Positions 16,836-28,059 are shown, numbered from the stretch's first letter. The stretch is DNA of 64,000 nt from Bacillus sp. T3 (GCF_033449965.1 NZ_CP137761.1:3100001-3164000); one strand, 5' to 3'. Notes: generated by a model not told the origin, from the letters alone. Numbers and translations: made by a program.

Positions 16836-18983
16836 GTCGCACCCCTTTGCTCGATTTTTTCAATCCGTATGGCACAAACCTTAAATTCTGGGATTTTCGA
16901 TTTCGGATCAAGTGCAGGATTCGTAAGGTGGTTAATTGCCATCGTTTTACCCCAATGATAGGGAACAAAAAAAGTGTCCTCTCGAATAATCTTTGTTATT
17001 TTCGCCGGAACCTGTAATTCACCCCTTCGACTGACAAGCTTTACGACTTCTTGATTGTTGATTCCAAGCTTTTGAGCAGTATTAGGATGGATCTCAACAT
17101 AGGGCTCAGGACAAAACTTATTTAACGCTTCGATTCTTCTAGTCTGATTACCGCTTAAATAATGAAAAACAACACGACCTGTTGTTAAGATATAGGGATA
17201 ATCCTTATCGACCTTTTCATTTGCTCCCTTATACTCAAACGCTAAAATCCGAGCTTTTCCATCTGGAAATTCGAAGCGCAAATCCTCAAATAATCGCGGG
17301 GTTCCTTCGTGTTCTTCATCAGGACATGGCCAAAAGACACCATCCATTTTTTCAAGCTTTTCGTAAGAAATCCCGGAATAATCGGCTTTTCCACCTTTGC
17401 TTGCCACTCTTAACTCATCAAATATTTCTTCTGGTGATTGATATTGAAAATATTGACCTCTCCCAAGCCGGTTGCGAGCTCACAAATAATCTGCCAATCG
17501 CGTTTGGATTGACCAAAGGTGCGTTCGATCCCTTTTAATAATACAACCCTACCTTCAACATTTGTCGTTGTCCCGGTATCCTCAATCCAAACAGTTGCCG
17601 GAAAGACAACATCAGCAAGCTCAGCAGACTCTGATAGAAACATATCCATTGCTACGAAAAAGTCTAGCTTCTCTAGGTATTTCTTAACGTCCCCGACTGA
17701 TGGAGCAGAAACCATCGGATTGCTACATATTAATAACAAGCCTTTGACTTCTTCTCCCAAGGATTTCAGCAATTCAAATGCTGACATTCCTGGACCGGGA
17801 ATCTCCGCCTCATCAATTCCCCAAACTCCAGCGACATATTTTCGAGCTTCTGGATCTGTAATCTTCCTGTAACCCGGCAATTGGTCTGCTTTTTGACCAT
17901 GCTCACGTCCGCCTTGACCATTACCCTGACCGGTGAAGGTTGCAAAGCCTGCCCCCTTTCTTCCGATTTTTCCAGTAATTAAGGAAAGATTGACATAATT
18001 GGAGACCGTATCAGAGCCGTTGGAGTGTTGCTCAATTCCTCTTGCAAATAGTACATAGCTATTTTTCGCTTCGCCAAACAGTCTAGCCGCCTCAGTAATT
18101 TTCTCCACTGAAACACCTGTAATATCCGCAACTCTTTCTGGTGTGTACGTTTGGGTCATTTGTTCAAGCTCGGCGTAGCCAATTGTATGTTGATCAATAA
18201 AGTTTTTATCAATCTTATTTTCTTTTATTAACAGATGGATTAGGCCATTGACTAGCGCAATATCCGTTCCTGGTCGAACATCGAGGTGGACATCTGAAAC
18301 CATTGCCGTTTTCGTTTCTCTTGGATCGACGACTATTAGCTTCGCGCCTCTATCCCGCGCTCCCCAAATGTATGGCATGGAGAGTGGGTGGCATTCGGCT
18401 GTATTGGAGCCTGCGATTAATATACAATCAGCAAATTTAATATCGGACCACGGGTTTGTCGAACCACGGTCGATGCCGATACTTTGGTTAAAACCGACAG
18501 CGGCTGAGCTCATACAATACCGTCCGTTATAATCAATATTTTTTGTCCCAAGACCGACTCGCGCAAACTTTCCAACAAGGTAGCATTTCTCATTCGTCAT
18601 CGAAGAACCACTATATATTCCAAATGCGTCCTTGCCATGCTGTTGCTGAATTTCTTTTATTTTTGAAACGACTAGATCTAACGCCTCATCCCAGCTCGCC
18701 TCAACAAGCTTGCCATCCTTTCGAATTAACGGCTGAGTTAACCGGTCCCCAATTCGGCCTGACGATAAGCAGACGCCCCTTTTGGACAAAGCCTACCCCC
18801 ATTCATTGGAAAATCGTAACGAGGTTCAACTCCAACCACTTTTTTGGTCTCTTTCTCAACGCGGATATTCATCCCACATTGCATTCCACAAAAACAGCAG
18901 TGAGTCGCAATATTCTCCTCACCACCACGGAGAATCGCGTCAAATTCTCGCTGAGCGTAATCAGCGTTTTGCGGATGACTCAT
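16832..18983 (-). CDS. NasC/NarB-like molybdopterin oxidoreductase, probable nitrate reductase catalytic subunit, two frameshifts
   Basis: About 717 residues once two breaks (18747-18750 and 17462-17464, each a missing G on the coding strand) are bridged. The N-terminal 4Fe-4S motif is C29-x2-C32-x3-C36 with the fourth Cys in RLCPKG. Then come DYNGRYCMSSA, TGQGNGQGGREHGQKADQLP and the C-terminal KADYSGISYEKL and FVPYHWGKT regions. All follow B. subtilis NasC, the assimilatory nitrate reductase, as I remember it. Unlike NasC it sits with membrane partners, so it may be quinol-linked. No Tat signal is present, so it is cytoplasmic. Substrate (nitrate or another oxyanion) is inferred. Confidence 0.8.
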
Positions 18984-20103
18984 TCACATCCCCTCCTTCT
19001 CCTTTTAACCTCAATCCATTTTGGCCATTTGCAGCCACAACAACGTTTGCTTGTCCCAATTGAATCGCGGAACCAAACGCAGCTAACCGATTCGTCACTC
19101 TTCGACACTCAGAGCAAAGGTCAGACATATGTAGATTTGATTCATCGATCGGTACAGATAATCTTCTTCGCTGTAATGCAAGCTGAACATCTTCGATTTG
19201 CGTCTCTGTTGCATACTCTATTCCACAGCGTGAGCAATTTTTTTTATTTTCCAAAGCGTGATAAGCGGGAATAACAATAGCAAGAAATCGAAGTGGAATA
19301 TGCCAAAACTTCCCAAATGGAAAATATAACAAAAAGATGATAACGACTATTTGATGACTGATGGAAATGCCAGTATAAAATCTGCCTTCCATAAAATAGG
19401 TTGAAAAAGTTAGCAGTGAGCCCGTGATAGAAATGATAATAAGTAGAATTAATGGAAAGAAATCATATTCCTTGGCCTGCTCAACTAGTTTTTTTTCCTC
19501 AGAATATCGTCGATAGATTGCCATCAAGCTACCAATAATAACAGCAATTCCAGTCCAATTTAATCCATGGTAAATTAAAAAAGCGATCGTTGAATCGACT
19601 GGCATCCGAAAGGTAGGAATACCAAATACCACTACTTCATATGTCCGTGGATTCACTAATTCAAAATGAAGCCAGCTAAATACAAGCGAAAAGGTTATCG
19701 CGAATGAAAGTAGGACTCCCCAGGAAATAAACATATGCTGGGCCCAACGATAGAGCGATCGCTTTGTGATGAATTTTTGTGCGCCGATGTTTTTCCCTAA
19801 TGTTCCGAACATGAATTTCCAGCCTTTTTTACTAGAAAACATTTTTCTCCCCTGTTGCCAAAGTCGTTGCGTTGGTGGTCTCAAGGTCCAAGCTGTTATT
19901 CTAATCGTTAACATTAATATACTTAGTACGGATGCCCACAAATACCCATACAAAGCCATATCAATATGACCAAAGCCCTCTGAACCTATATAAATAGAAA
20001 TAAACAGTAACAAAAGTACGATAATAGCATTTTTGATTGCCTTACTAGAAAAAACTCCCTCCGAAATCGTGAATGCTTGATATTGCCGTGCATTTTGTTT
20101 CAT
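18961..20103 (-). CDS. Membrane cytochrome b-like subunit with C-terminal Cys-pair domain
   Basis: 380 residues with about five to six membrane helices. A pair starts near residue 27 (IIVLLLLFISIYIGS); the main NarI-like bundle spans about 120-270 with His residues in RWAQHMFISW, LIYHGLNW and SISHQ that could ligate haem. The cytoplasmic tail holds two Cys pairs (CSRCG and LCSEC), a likely metal knuckle. First gene of the unit; it overlaps the catalytic gene by 23 bases. The family is inferred from topology and context. Confidence 0.7.
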   Translation of the reverse strand: MKQNARQYQAFTISEGVFSSKAIKNAIIVLLLLFISIYIGSEGFGHIDMALYGYLWASVLSILMLTIRITAWTLRPPTQRLWQQGRKMFSSKKGWKFMFGTLGKNIGAQKFITKRSLYRWAQHMFISWGVLLSFAITFSLVFSWLHFELVNPRTYEVVVFGIPTFRMPVDSTIAFLIYHGLNWTGIAVIIGSLMAIYRRYSEEKKLVEQAKEYDFFPLILLIIISITGSLLTFSTYFMEGRFYTGISISHQIVVIIFLLYFPFGKFWHIPLRFLAIVIPAYHALENKKNCSRCGIEYATETQIEDVQLALQRRRLSVPIDESNLHMSDLCSECRRVTNRLAAFGSAIQLGQANVVVAANGQNGLRLKGEGGDVNESSAKR

Positions 20104-20190
20104 GGCGCTCCCCCTCTGGTGTTTAGCTAATCGGTTTTATTCTACCAAGTCTGGAAAATATTATTCTGGGATGGAGGTTCAAAAGAATAG

Positions 20191-20233
20191 CAAAAAGGCC
20201 TGATTCCCTTTCACTCTGACTGTTGCAATCAGG
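20191..20233 (-). terminator. Terminator of the radical SAM gene
   Basis: CCTGATT (20199-20205) and AATCAGG (20227-20233) pair, followed on the minus strand by CCTTTTTG, 35 bases beyond the stop. Confidence 0.65.
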
Positions 20234-20267
20234 TGTTACGGTTATCAGACCTTTAAATATCAATTTT

Positions 20268-22050
20268 TTATAAGGTTACTTTATGTCGATCTACTTTGCC
20301 TAGCTGACATTTCACGTTTCTGATCATTTCTTCAATTAGTAATTCCATTCCAATCACGGTTAACGATGCAAAATTTGCATAAAGCTTTTTCGTCTCCCAT
20401 TTGAGTTCGTTTTTACCGCATATACTATGTCGATTGACCTCAATCACTTCTCTTTTTATTTCCGCTAGCCCTGCCTCTTTTTGGGCTTCCGGCAATTCAA
20501 GAATTCCATCAATTCGATCAATAAATTCGAGTGATTTCGTTATTTTCGTCTCGATATCATCATATGCAGCCTGATCAATCAGACCGTATTTTAGTTTGAA
20601 TTGATTTAATAATAAAGCAGAATCGTAAGTTCCTTTGACGATCTCTTCACGTGTCATTTGATCTGTTTCATAGCTTAACATATACTTCCAAGAAGGTTGG
20701 AGCATCGCTTGTCGGAACTCTTCAAGCTTAGAATAGATTTTTTTGTACCCATATTTATCCGGGTTTTCAAACGCTGGGCTCCCAGGATCCAGGAACGGCG
20801 ACAGTGGAGCCACGAAATACGCTAGGCGCGGATCCTCATTACACAATTTGTGAACTTCTTCACAAAAAGCAATGTTATCTAAAGCACTTTGATAGTTTTG
20901 TCCCGGGATACCAACCATGAAAAATAAGTCGATCTTCGCACAGCCGTAGTTCAAAGCGTGTTGTAAGGTTTCAATAATTTTTTTGTTTGTACATGGCAGC
21001 TTGCCGTTTAGGCGCCGTAAATTTTCATCCGATGTTTCAAGTGTTAATTCAATGCTGTATTTAGGAATAGCATCCTGCAGCTGTTTAAAGAACTTCTCAT
21101 CAGCAAATTGGAACAGCTCAAACACAATTTCATTTTTCAAATCCATTTTTTTCAATCCGGATAAAAATTCATTTACATATTCCGGACCACCTTGTCGGAT
21201 ATCATTCAATAGAAAAATCGGAGCACGGCTGAATCTTTGAATAAGGGCGATATCATTTAACATTTTTTGAGGTGATTTCATTACAATTCTTTTTCGATTG
21301 CAATTTAAATCATAGGCAGTACGAGAACCTCCGCAAATCAAACAATTATATGTACATCCCTTTGAAGTTAATAACGCGGTATTAGGATATTGTAGCCATC
21401 CTTTATACGGTAACGGATCTAGAAGGTTTCCATATTTAAAAACAGAACGAATAATATACCAGGTAACCAGGATGCTCAAACTCGTCCAAATCGTCCGGAA
21501 CATAGGTAATTGGGTTAAAGTGATACTCCCCATCTTTTTTCCATGTTAAGTTCGGGATTGCAGAAAAGTCCTTATGTTTAAGTTCTAAACGATTCAACAA
21601 CATGAGCAATGGCTTTTCTGTTGTATCGCCACGCATAACGAAATCTATTTCAGGATATTCAATTAGTTCCTTATGGAAATAAGTTGAGGACAAACCGCCA
21701 AATATGACCGGAACATTGGGGTGTAGCTTTTTTACTACCCTCGCAAGCTCAACACTTCCATGAGCATGTGGCAACCAATGTAAATCGATACCAAATGCCT
21801 TTGTTTTAATTTTCTTTAGTTTTTTCTCGACGTCAAAATTAGGATCTAATAGCATCCTGTTTGCTACATTGATGATTTTCACCTTTAAGCCAAAGCGCTC
21901 TAAATAGTCTCCAATACTCGTTAACCCAATTGGATACATTTCAAAAACTGGCGATGAAGGGACGACGTCACTGATGGGACCGGTAAAGATCATTTCCTTC
22001 CGAAAATCATAGACTGTCGGCGGATGCAACAGGACCAGGTCATAAATCAT
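20268..22050 (-). CDS. B12-binding-domain radical SAM protein, one frameshift
   Basis: Two overlapping frames join near 21438-21442 (one extra T) into about 594 residues. The N-terminal part (VLLHPPTVYDFR, then FGIDLHWLPHAHGSVEL) is a cobalamin-binding Rossmann domain. The radical SAM cluster motif is KGCTYNCLICGGS (C-x3-C-x2-C). The downstream GCAKIDLFFMVGIPGQNYQ is typical of the Elp3/MiaB-like TIM barrel. Such enzymes do radical methylations or other difficult C-C chemistry. Substrate unknown. The gene is monocistronic. Confidence 0.8.
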
Positions 22051-22226
22051 TGGATCACCCTCTTATAGAAAGTTATTAGGAATCTACTGTTTTCCTTAAA
22101 TTTACTATACTCTACAAGGGTACAAAAAGCAGTGAACATTCCTTGAAATATTTTCCAACCCAACTAGTGTTTTTACCTTAATTACCTCCTTAATTGTTTT
22201 AACCCTTTTTTTAGGCATACAAAATT

Positions 22227-22251
22227 ATCCCACCTTTGCAAAAAGTGGGAT
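22227..22251 (-). terminator. Terminator of the AMP-binding C-domain gene
   Basis: ATCCCAC (22227-22233) and GTGGGAT (22245-22251) form a stem with an AATTTTGT tail on the minus strand. Confidence 0.65.
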
Positions 22252-22284
22252 ATCATAATTGAATATTTATAGTGTATATGATAG

Positions 22285-22587
22285 TTAAAAGCCAAATTCT
22301 GTTGCGAGCGTTTCTCTTACCTGATTTTGCAGGAACATTCTTCTAATTTTACCACTAGCAGTCATTGGAAATTCATCCATAACAAGCAGCTTTTGAGGTA
22401 TTTTATGGTTAGGTACCAAGGGTTTTATATATTCTAATAGAGACTCTGCATCCAAAACACAATTTGGTTTCAATTTGACACATGCGCAGGATATTTCACC
22501 AATAGCTGTATCGGGTAAACCAACGACGATGACCTCTAAAACGTCCGGGTTCGAATAAAGAACCTCTTCTATTTCGCGTGAATTCAT
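22285..22587 (-). CDS. Stand-alone C-terminal domain of an AMP-binding (acyl-CoA synthetase) enzyme
   Basis: 100 residues matching only the mobile C-terminal domain of ANL adenylating enzymes: NSREIEEVLYSNPDVLEVIV, the hinge-side GLPDTAIGE, and the catalytic-lysine motif PMTASGKIRRMF. The large N-terminal adenylation domain is absent, and the upstream sequence is non-coding in all frames. However, the gene has its own GAGGGGG ribosome binding site, a promoter and a terminator. It is either a decayed remnant that still looks expressed or a real single-domain protein. Confidence 0.7.
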   Translation of the reverse strand: MNSREIEEVLYSNPDVLEVIVVGLPDTAIGEISCACVKLKPNCVLDAESLLEYIKPLVPNHKIPQKLLVMDEFPMTASGKIRRMFLQNQVRETLATEFGF

Positions 22588-22643
22588 AGTAAAACCCCCT
22601 CATTTTCAAATGACATTTTAATTTTTAGAATATTCTGTACTTT

Positions 22644-22672
22644 ATTATACTATCTTTAATTAAAAATGAAAA
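22644..22672 (-). promoter_or_regulatory. SigA-type promoter of the AMP-binding C-domain gene
   Basis: TTTTCA (22667-22672) and TATAAT (22644-22649) at 17-bp spacing on the minus strand, about 55 bases before the start codon. Confidence 0.55.
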
Positions 22673-22689
22673 CGCTTTATTGTACAATT

Positions 22690-22775
22690 TTTAAGAGTGT
22701 ATAAAAAAACGCCTGGCACAGTCTAAAATGTCTGTTAATAACGGTACACTTCAGTCTGGACAGGCTGTTTTTTCT
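22690..22775. terminator. Imperfect bidirectional terminator behind the SNF2 helicase
   Basis: GCCTG and CAGGC arms with partly paired ACAGTCT/AGACTG inner stretches, flanked by A-run and T-run on opposite sides. It lies between the 21-bp repeat array and the AMP-binding C-domain gene. Confidence 0.5.
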
Positions 22776-22792
22776 GTTAATAATGTGATTTA

Positions 22793-22961
22793 CGGATAGA
22801 ACACCGAAATTTACGGATAAAACTTTAGAATCTTCGGATAGCACTCCAGAATTTACGGATAAAACTCTACTATCCTCGGATAGAACCCCGAAATCCTTGG
22901 ATAGTGCTCCTGAATCCTCGGATAGAACCCCGAAATTCTCAGATAGTGCTCCTAAACCCAC
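22793..22961. repeat. Intergenic array with exact 21-bp period (family A)
   Basis: The core CGGATA or a one-base variant recurs at 22793, 22814, 22835, 22856, 22877, 22898, 22919 and 22940: eight copies, period always 21. On the strand transcribed from the upstream helicase gene the core reads TATCCG. The bases between cores vary. The open frame it creates (repeated GVLSEDS-type heptads) is a by-product of 21 being seven codons. Confidence 0.85.
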
Positions 22962-22994
22962 TGAACGAGCTCCTAACTCTTAGCCAAATGCAAA

Positions 22995-25900
22995 TTAGTC
23001 CATAAAAATCTCACGAATATCCTCTTCGGTCAGGAGAGAGGTACTGTTCGAATCAGACTCAATTAACTCTTCAATTAAATGGCGCTTCTTTTGTTGAAGT
23101 TCATTCATTTTTTCTTCGATTGTCCCTCTCGCTACTAGCTTAATAACTTGAACCACATTTTTTTGACCGATGCGGTGCGCCCGGTCAGCTGCTTGAGCTT
23201 CAACAGCTGGATTCCACCACAGATCATATAAAATAACCGTATCTGCACCGGTTAGGTTAAGTCCGGTTCCCCCAGCTTTTAATGAAATTAAAAAGATGTC
23301 TCGTTCACCATTATTAAAGCGGTGGCAAAGTTCCACGCGTTCAGCAGAAGGAGTTTGACCATCCAAGTAGAAAAAGGATTCACCCTGGGAATTTAATTCC
23401 TTGCTAATGAATTGGAGCATTTTCGTAAATTGTGAGAAAATAAGTACCCTTCTTCCGGATAGCTTGGATTCAGTTAATATTTGCAGCAGTTGCTCAAATT
23501 TTGCTGAGCTTCCTTTATATCCTTCGACAAACAATGCTGGATGACAGCAAAGTTGCCGAAGTCTCAGTCAACCCTGCAAGAATCTTAATGCGATTCTTTT
23601 GCAACGTGTCTTTATCTAAATGCTTCAACGTATCTTCCCTAAGCTTCGCAAGGTAAGCACCATACAGCTTTTTTTGATCAGGAAATAGCTCGACCACTTC
23701 TAATGTCTCTATTTTGTTCGGTAGTTCCTCCAATACATCCTCTTTTGAACGTCGAAGTAAAAACGGACGTATTTTCCGAGAAATCCCCTTATTTGTTAGC
23801 TTGCTATACTCTTTTAAGCCGAGAAATAACTCAGGAAACACGACATGATAAATCGCCCAAAGCTCCTCGATTGAATTTTCGATTGGAGTTCCTGTGAGAG
23901 CGAAGCGGTGGTTCGCTTGGACCCTTTTCACAGCCCGAGCAGTTTGGGTAACAGGATTCTTAAAGGCTTGGGCTTCATCAAAAAAGACGGTATGAAACTG
24001 CTGTTGTTCAAACCATTTAATATCCCGCCGCAATAATGGATAGGAAATTATCACAACATCATAATTCATCAAATCACTTTGTTGCTTTTCTCGTTGATCT
24101 TTACTGCCATCGATAACGATTGCAGCAAGTTCAGGCGAGAATTTCCTGATTTCATTGAGCCAATTGTACGTAAGGGACGCAGGGCAAATAATCAGAACAG
24201 GCTGCTTGCGTTCTCTAATCGCTGCTACCTCTGAGGCAATGTAGCTAATGCTCTGCAATGTTTTCCCTAAGCCCATACTATCTCCAAGAATTCCGCCAAA
24301 TCCGTAGCTGGCCAAGGTTTTCAGCCATTTATAGCCTAATTTTTGATAATCTCGTAAAATAGGCTCAAGACTTTTAGGTACTTCCACCGCTAGTTTTTCC
24401 GGGTGAAGAAGTTCCTCTAAAAATTGCTGAAACGAATTTTCTGCTAGGAAGACATTACTATCCTCAATCGTATCAAGGAGCCTAAGCCCACGGATGATTG
24501 GGACATTTAAGGTACTGTCTATATCCTCTTTCTGTTCAGGTAAAGTATTAAGAAACTTTTTAACCGCCTCAAATTCTCGTGTTTCCAGTGACATAAGCGC
24601 TCCAGAAGGGACTCGATAATATTTACGTTTTTCCTCCAAAGCGGACAATACTTCACGAATATGCTTTTCGTGAACTCCATCAAACTCAAACTTGAACTCG
24701 AGCCAATTTGTTCGTTCTTTTCTCACCCTCACTCGAATTTTCGGTTGGGCATGTCCATTAAAAATGCGATTCCTCACTGCAGTAGTCACATAAATTTTTA
24801 CAATTTTTTCAAGCTTCGGCACGATATGATACAAAAACTGATATTCCAGCTCCTCATTGTGTAAATAATACCCGCCTTCTGTCTTGGCAAAATCGCTGTC
24901 TTCCATCAGTTCAAGAATTTGCGTTTCTTTTGCTGAGTCACGGATAAATACATGTTGACTCGATGAATTTTGAGGCTCTAAAGGATTAATGATCACTTTT
25001 TCATAATGAAATTCCAGCCCAGCGAGTAAACGGTTTTTGACACGGTCTAAATAAAGCTTAGCAATCAATGGAGGATGATCAAGCTTTTCTATAACTTCAC
25101 CTGAAAAACGAACTTCACCTAGTTTCTTTAAACCAGGTATGACTTTCTCTAGAAAAAATGACTGCTGTTGTTGATGAATCCTAATCTGCTTAGTACGCGA
25201 ACCCGCCAATAATTGCTGGAAATAAGTTAATCTTTGACAGTCATCTTGATTTACTTTATAAAACTTTCCCTTAGCAAGTACCGCTAGATACGACTCCAAA
25301 ATAAGAAGCTGTTGTAATCCATCAATTTTCATTACATACGTTGAATCACTACCCTCATCCAAATCAAATTGTAATGGAAGAGGTCCGTGTTCAATTTGGA
25401 TACCTTCGTAAAGTGCATCCTGATATTCAAGCGCAATCTTAGGGATTTTACTTAAAAATGGCAACAGTCTTTCCCAAGCAGCTGGTGGGATTGCTAAAAC
25501 AGCTTGGTCTATTTCATCGTTCATCGTGCTTTGGTTCATATTTGAAATAGTCATTTCATCTTCAATCAGTCTAGTCAATTGCTGAATTACCGCATCATTT
25601 TCAATTTGAAAACAATGAACACTGGGGTCATATTGCATCGTCGGTGATAAATCATATCCTTTTCCGGCCCCAACCATTTTCAAGAAGTAACGGATATTTT
25701 TAACCTTCACCGATCCAATCTTCATTTCGATTCCTAACATATTTATATCGTTTTCAAGTTTTATTGGTTTATATAGAAAACTAACATCGACCATCCTTCT
25801 ATTTTCAAAGTGAAGCTGGCGTGCGCTACCACGTTGAGGTCGTGCAGTAAAAAGTTGAACAATATCATCTGCGATTACTTCATTATCTTGTACTGTCTGA

Positions 25901-26214
25901 ATATTGTATGCTATCTGTGGTGTTGTTCCTTGTTGTTGATTTTCATAAAGTGACAGTAAAACAGCTGCAATATGCTGGCAGTCCTTTTGATAAGAAGCCA
26001 GCTTTGGACAGCTACAGCTTGCTAGAAAATCACCATCGGCTTTACGTACTATTTTAACTGTGAAATCCTCTTTCCCTTGGACCACAGCCTCGCAAGCTGT
26101 TTGGTTATATAGTAAAAACTTCACCTTATTTTCACGACAAAAAGAGTCTCCTCTTTTGAAGGAGACTGTTCCACATCGATCTTGAATGATTTTGCGATTT
26201 AACCGTATATTCAT
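22995..26214 (-). CDS. SWIM-zinc-finger SNF2-family helicase, one frameshift
   Basis: About 1072 residues when an extra base near 23565 is removed, which restores LAGLTRLRQLCCHPALFVEG. The N-terminal SWIM finger is SCSCPKLASYQKDCQHIAAV. The SNF2 ATPase shows GDSMGLGKTLQS (motif I), FFDEAQAFKNP (DEAQ box), ALTGTPIENS (III), and the C-terminal lobe VLIFSQFTKML and TVILYDLWWNPAVEAQAADR with HRIGQ. It resembles YwqA-type proteins, which are DNA translocases of unclear role. ATG 26214 follows GGAGG at 5 bases. Confidence 0.88.
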
Positions 26215-26396
26215 ACCGGCCTCCTTCCCATGGGTCTATTGGTGATTATAACATAATCATTTCAGTAAACGATATTTCATTTTATCCATGTTATTCATTT
26301 TCCTTATCACGATGGATAATTTTTTCATAATTTTCAATTTTATCAGAATAATGTATAATTATTAGGACAAAAAAAGTTAAGATAGGAGCTTGAACA

Positions 26397-27015
26397 ATGG
26401 ATGAACTAGTAGCGAAATTTCAAAGCATTCCCACTACCGCAATTTCTGATGCAATGGACGGACTCAGTAATCTGGATTCAACGATTAAACCTTTGAAGGA
26501 AGAATATAAATTTGCAGGTCGCGCATTGACCGTGAAAACAGCTGTTGGTGATAACCTTGCTGTTCAAAAAGCAATCAGAAATGCAAAAGAAGGCGACATC
26601 ATCATTATTGACGCAAAAGGCGATCAATACCTGGGCAATGGCAGGAGATTTTGTTGTCGGCATGGCACAAACAATGGGCGTTGGCGCAATTGTTGTAGAT
26701 GGTGTGATTCGTGATATTATTGGAATTAAGGAATTGAATTTCCCAGTATTCTCTAAAGGAACTACAGTTGCCGCTAGCGGTAAAGCCGGTGTTGGTGAGA
26801 TTAATATTCCTATTTCATGTGGCGGCCAAGTAATACATCCTGGGGACATCCTTGTTGGCGATGCAGATGGGGTAGTCGTCATTCCGCAAGCCCAAGAGCA
26901 GGAAGTTTATACGAAAGCAGTAGATAAAATAGCAAAGGATCAAGCTCGTGAAGCACAAATATCCGGCAATCGCGATGCCATCATCGCCCATTTAGACAAA
27001 ATGTTATCCAAATAA
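26397..27015 (+). CDS. RraA-like aldolase-fold protein, one frameshift
   Basis: About 205 residues when the GGG at 26633-26635 loses one base (GDQYLAMAGDFVV). The motifs TTAISDAMDGL, VGDNLAVQKAIRNAKEGDII, GVGAIVVDGVIRDI and GDADGVVVIPQ are those of the RraA/HMG-aldolase family. Members cleave 4-hydroxy-4-methyl-2-oxoglutarate-type acids with a divalent metal; many Bacillus members are uncharacterised. Older annotations as a menaquinone methyltransferase are known to be wrong for this family. Single gene with its own terminator. Confidence 0.85.
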
Positions 27016-27022
27016 ACATCCA

Positions 27023-27054
27023 GGATAGCTGCACCCAGCAGCTATCCATTTTTT
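27023..27054 (+). terminator. Terminator of the RraA-like gene
   Basis: GGATAGCTGC and GCAGCTATCC form a 10-bp perfect stem followed by ATTTTTTG. Confidence 0.9.
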
Positions 27055-27081
27055 GAAAAAAACTATTATAAGGTTGAGGTG

Positions 27082-28059
27082 ATGAGCGTGGTTGTTTTTA
27101 AAGAAAATGGAGTCGAAATAATTCCTATTCACGTATCAATCGAGACTGGTCTAAAAAGCATAAATTTTTATTTAATCAAACACGGGAAGTCGCTCTCACT
27201 TATCGACGCTGGTTATAATAATGAACCTTGCTGGGATACGTTGCTGAGCACATTGGCTCAAAATGATCTAGAACTAGAGGATCTTACCGAAATTATTCTG
27301 ACGCACCATCATGCTGACCACATCGGACTCGTGAATCCAATCGTTTCAAAGCATCCGATACCAGTGTACGCATCACCTAGTTCCATCCCCCGCTTAAAGC
27401 GAGATGAGAACTTTTTAAAAATGAGAATTGAATTTTTTTCGAAGCTTTATTCTGAGATGGGTTGCGGAGAGCTGGGGGTAGCACAAGTCCATTTTTTAAA
27501 GGAAGCCATTCAAAAAAATAAAGACCAAGCACTACAATGTGAAATTATCGAAATAAAAGAAAGGAATCTGTTTGACTTTCTTGTCCTTCCTGTCCCGGGG
27601 CATGCACCGGATCAACTCGCCTTTTTCAACAAGGACCATCGTTGGCTGTTTGTTGGGGATTTATTAATTGATCATATTGCTAGTAATGCAATTGTCGAAC
27701 CAGACTGCAATGGAAACAGAATCCATACACTGAGTCAACACATCCATTCCCTAAAGTCGGTGTTAGCACTCAAGCCACTTTTTGTCTTTTCAGGTCATGG
27801 TAAAAATATTACCCAACCTGAGCATCTAATAATGAAGAGATTGGACCGGATTGAGGAAAAATCAGACCGAATCCTGAGTTTAATTGATTCAGGGGTCAAA
27901 ACCGGAAGCGAGCTGGCTCAATCCATTTATAAGAAAAGATATTCTACTAATTTTTCCCTTGTCATGTCTGAGATTATTGGCCATTTAGATTATTTGGAGG
28001 TTCAAGGTAAAATACAAAAAATACGTGAAAATGAAATATGGCGCTATGCAAAAATTTAA
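27082..28059 (+). CDS. Metallo-beta-lactamase-fold hydrolase with C-terminal helical domain
   Basis: About 325 residues. The metal-binding motif THHHADHIGLV (HxHxDH) follows ILTHH. Further ligands lie in PVPGHAPDQLAFF, VGDLLIDH and FSGHGKNI. A C-terminal region (IEEKSDRILSLIDSGVKTGS) resembles the winged-helix-like tail found in LACTB2/YqgX-like hydrolases. The substrate is unknown. The start is uncertain: GTG 27079, ATG 27082 or GTG 27088 are possible, and GAGGTG is best spaced for the last. Confidence 0.85.
   Translation: MSVVVFKENGVEIIPIHVSIETGLKSINFYLIKHGKSLSLIDAGYNNEPCWDTLLSTLAQNDLELEDLTEIILTHHHADHIGLVNPIVSKHPIPVYASPSSIPRLKRDENFLKMRIEFFSKLYSEMGCGELGVAQVHFLKEAIQKNKDQALQCEIIEIKERNLFDFLVLPVPGHAPDQLAFFNKDHRWLFVGDLLIDHIASNAIVEPDCNGNRIHTLSQHIHSLKSVLALKPLFVFSGHGKNITQPEHLIMKRLDRIEEKSDRILSLIDSGVKTGSELAQSIYKKRYSTNFSLVMSEIIGHLDYLEVQGKIQKIRENEIWRYAKI

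Noticed and set aside
17410..18983. Selenocysteine or programmed frameshifting as cause of the broken genes
   Set aside because: Continuing through the stop codons in frame does not give conserved protein, while a one-base shift does, and the break sites share no slippery motif beyond short homopolymers.
22793..22961. CRISPR array
   Set aside because: Units are only 21 bases in total with a 6-base core; there are no repeat-spacer lengths of CRISPR type and no cas genes nearby.
22677..22961. Heptad-repeat protein on the minus strand
   Set aside because: The open frame arises only because the 21-bp period equals seven codons; it has no ribosome binding site and its end runs through the terminator region.
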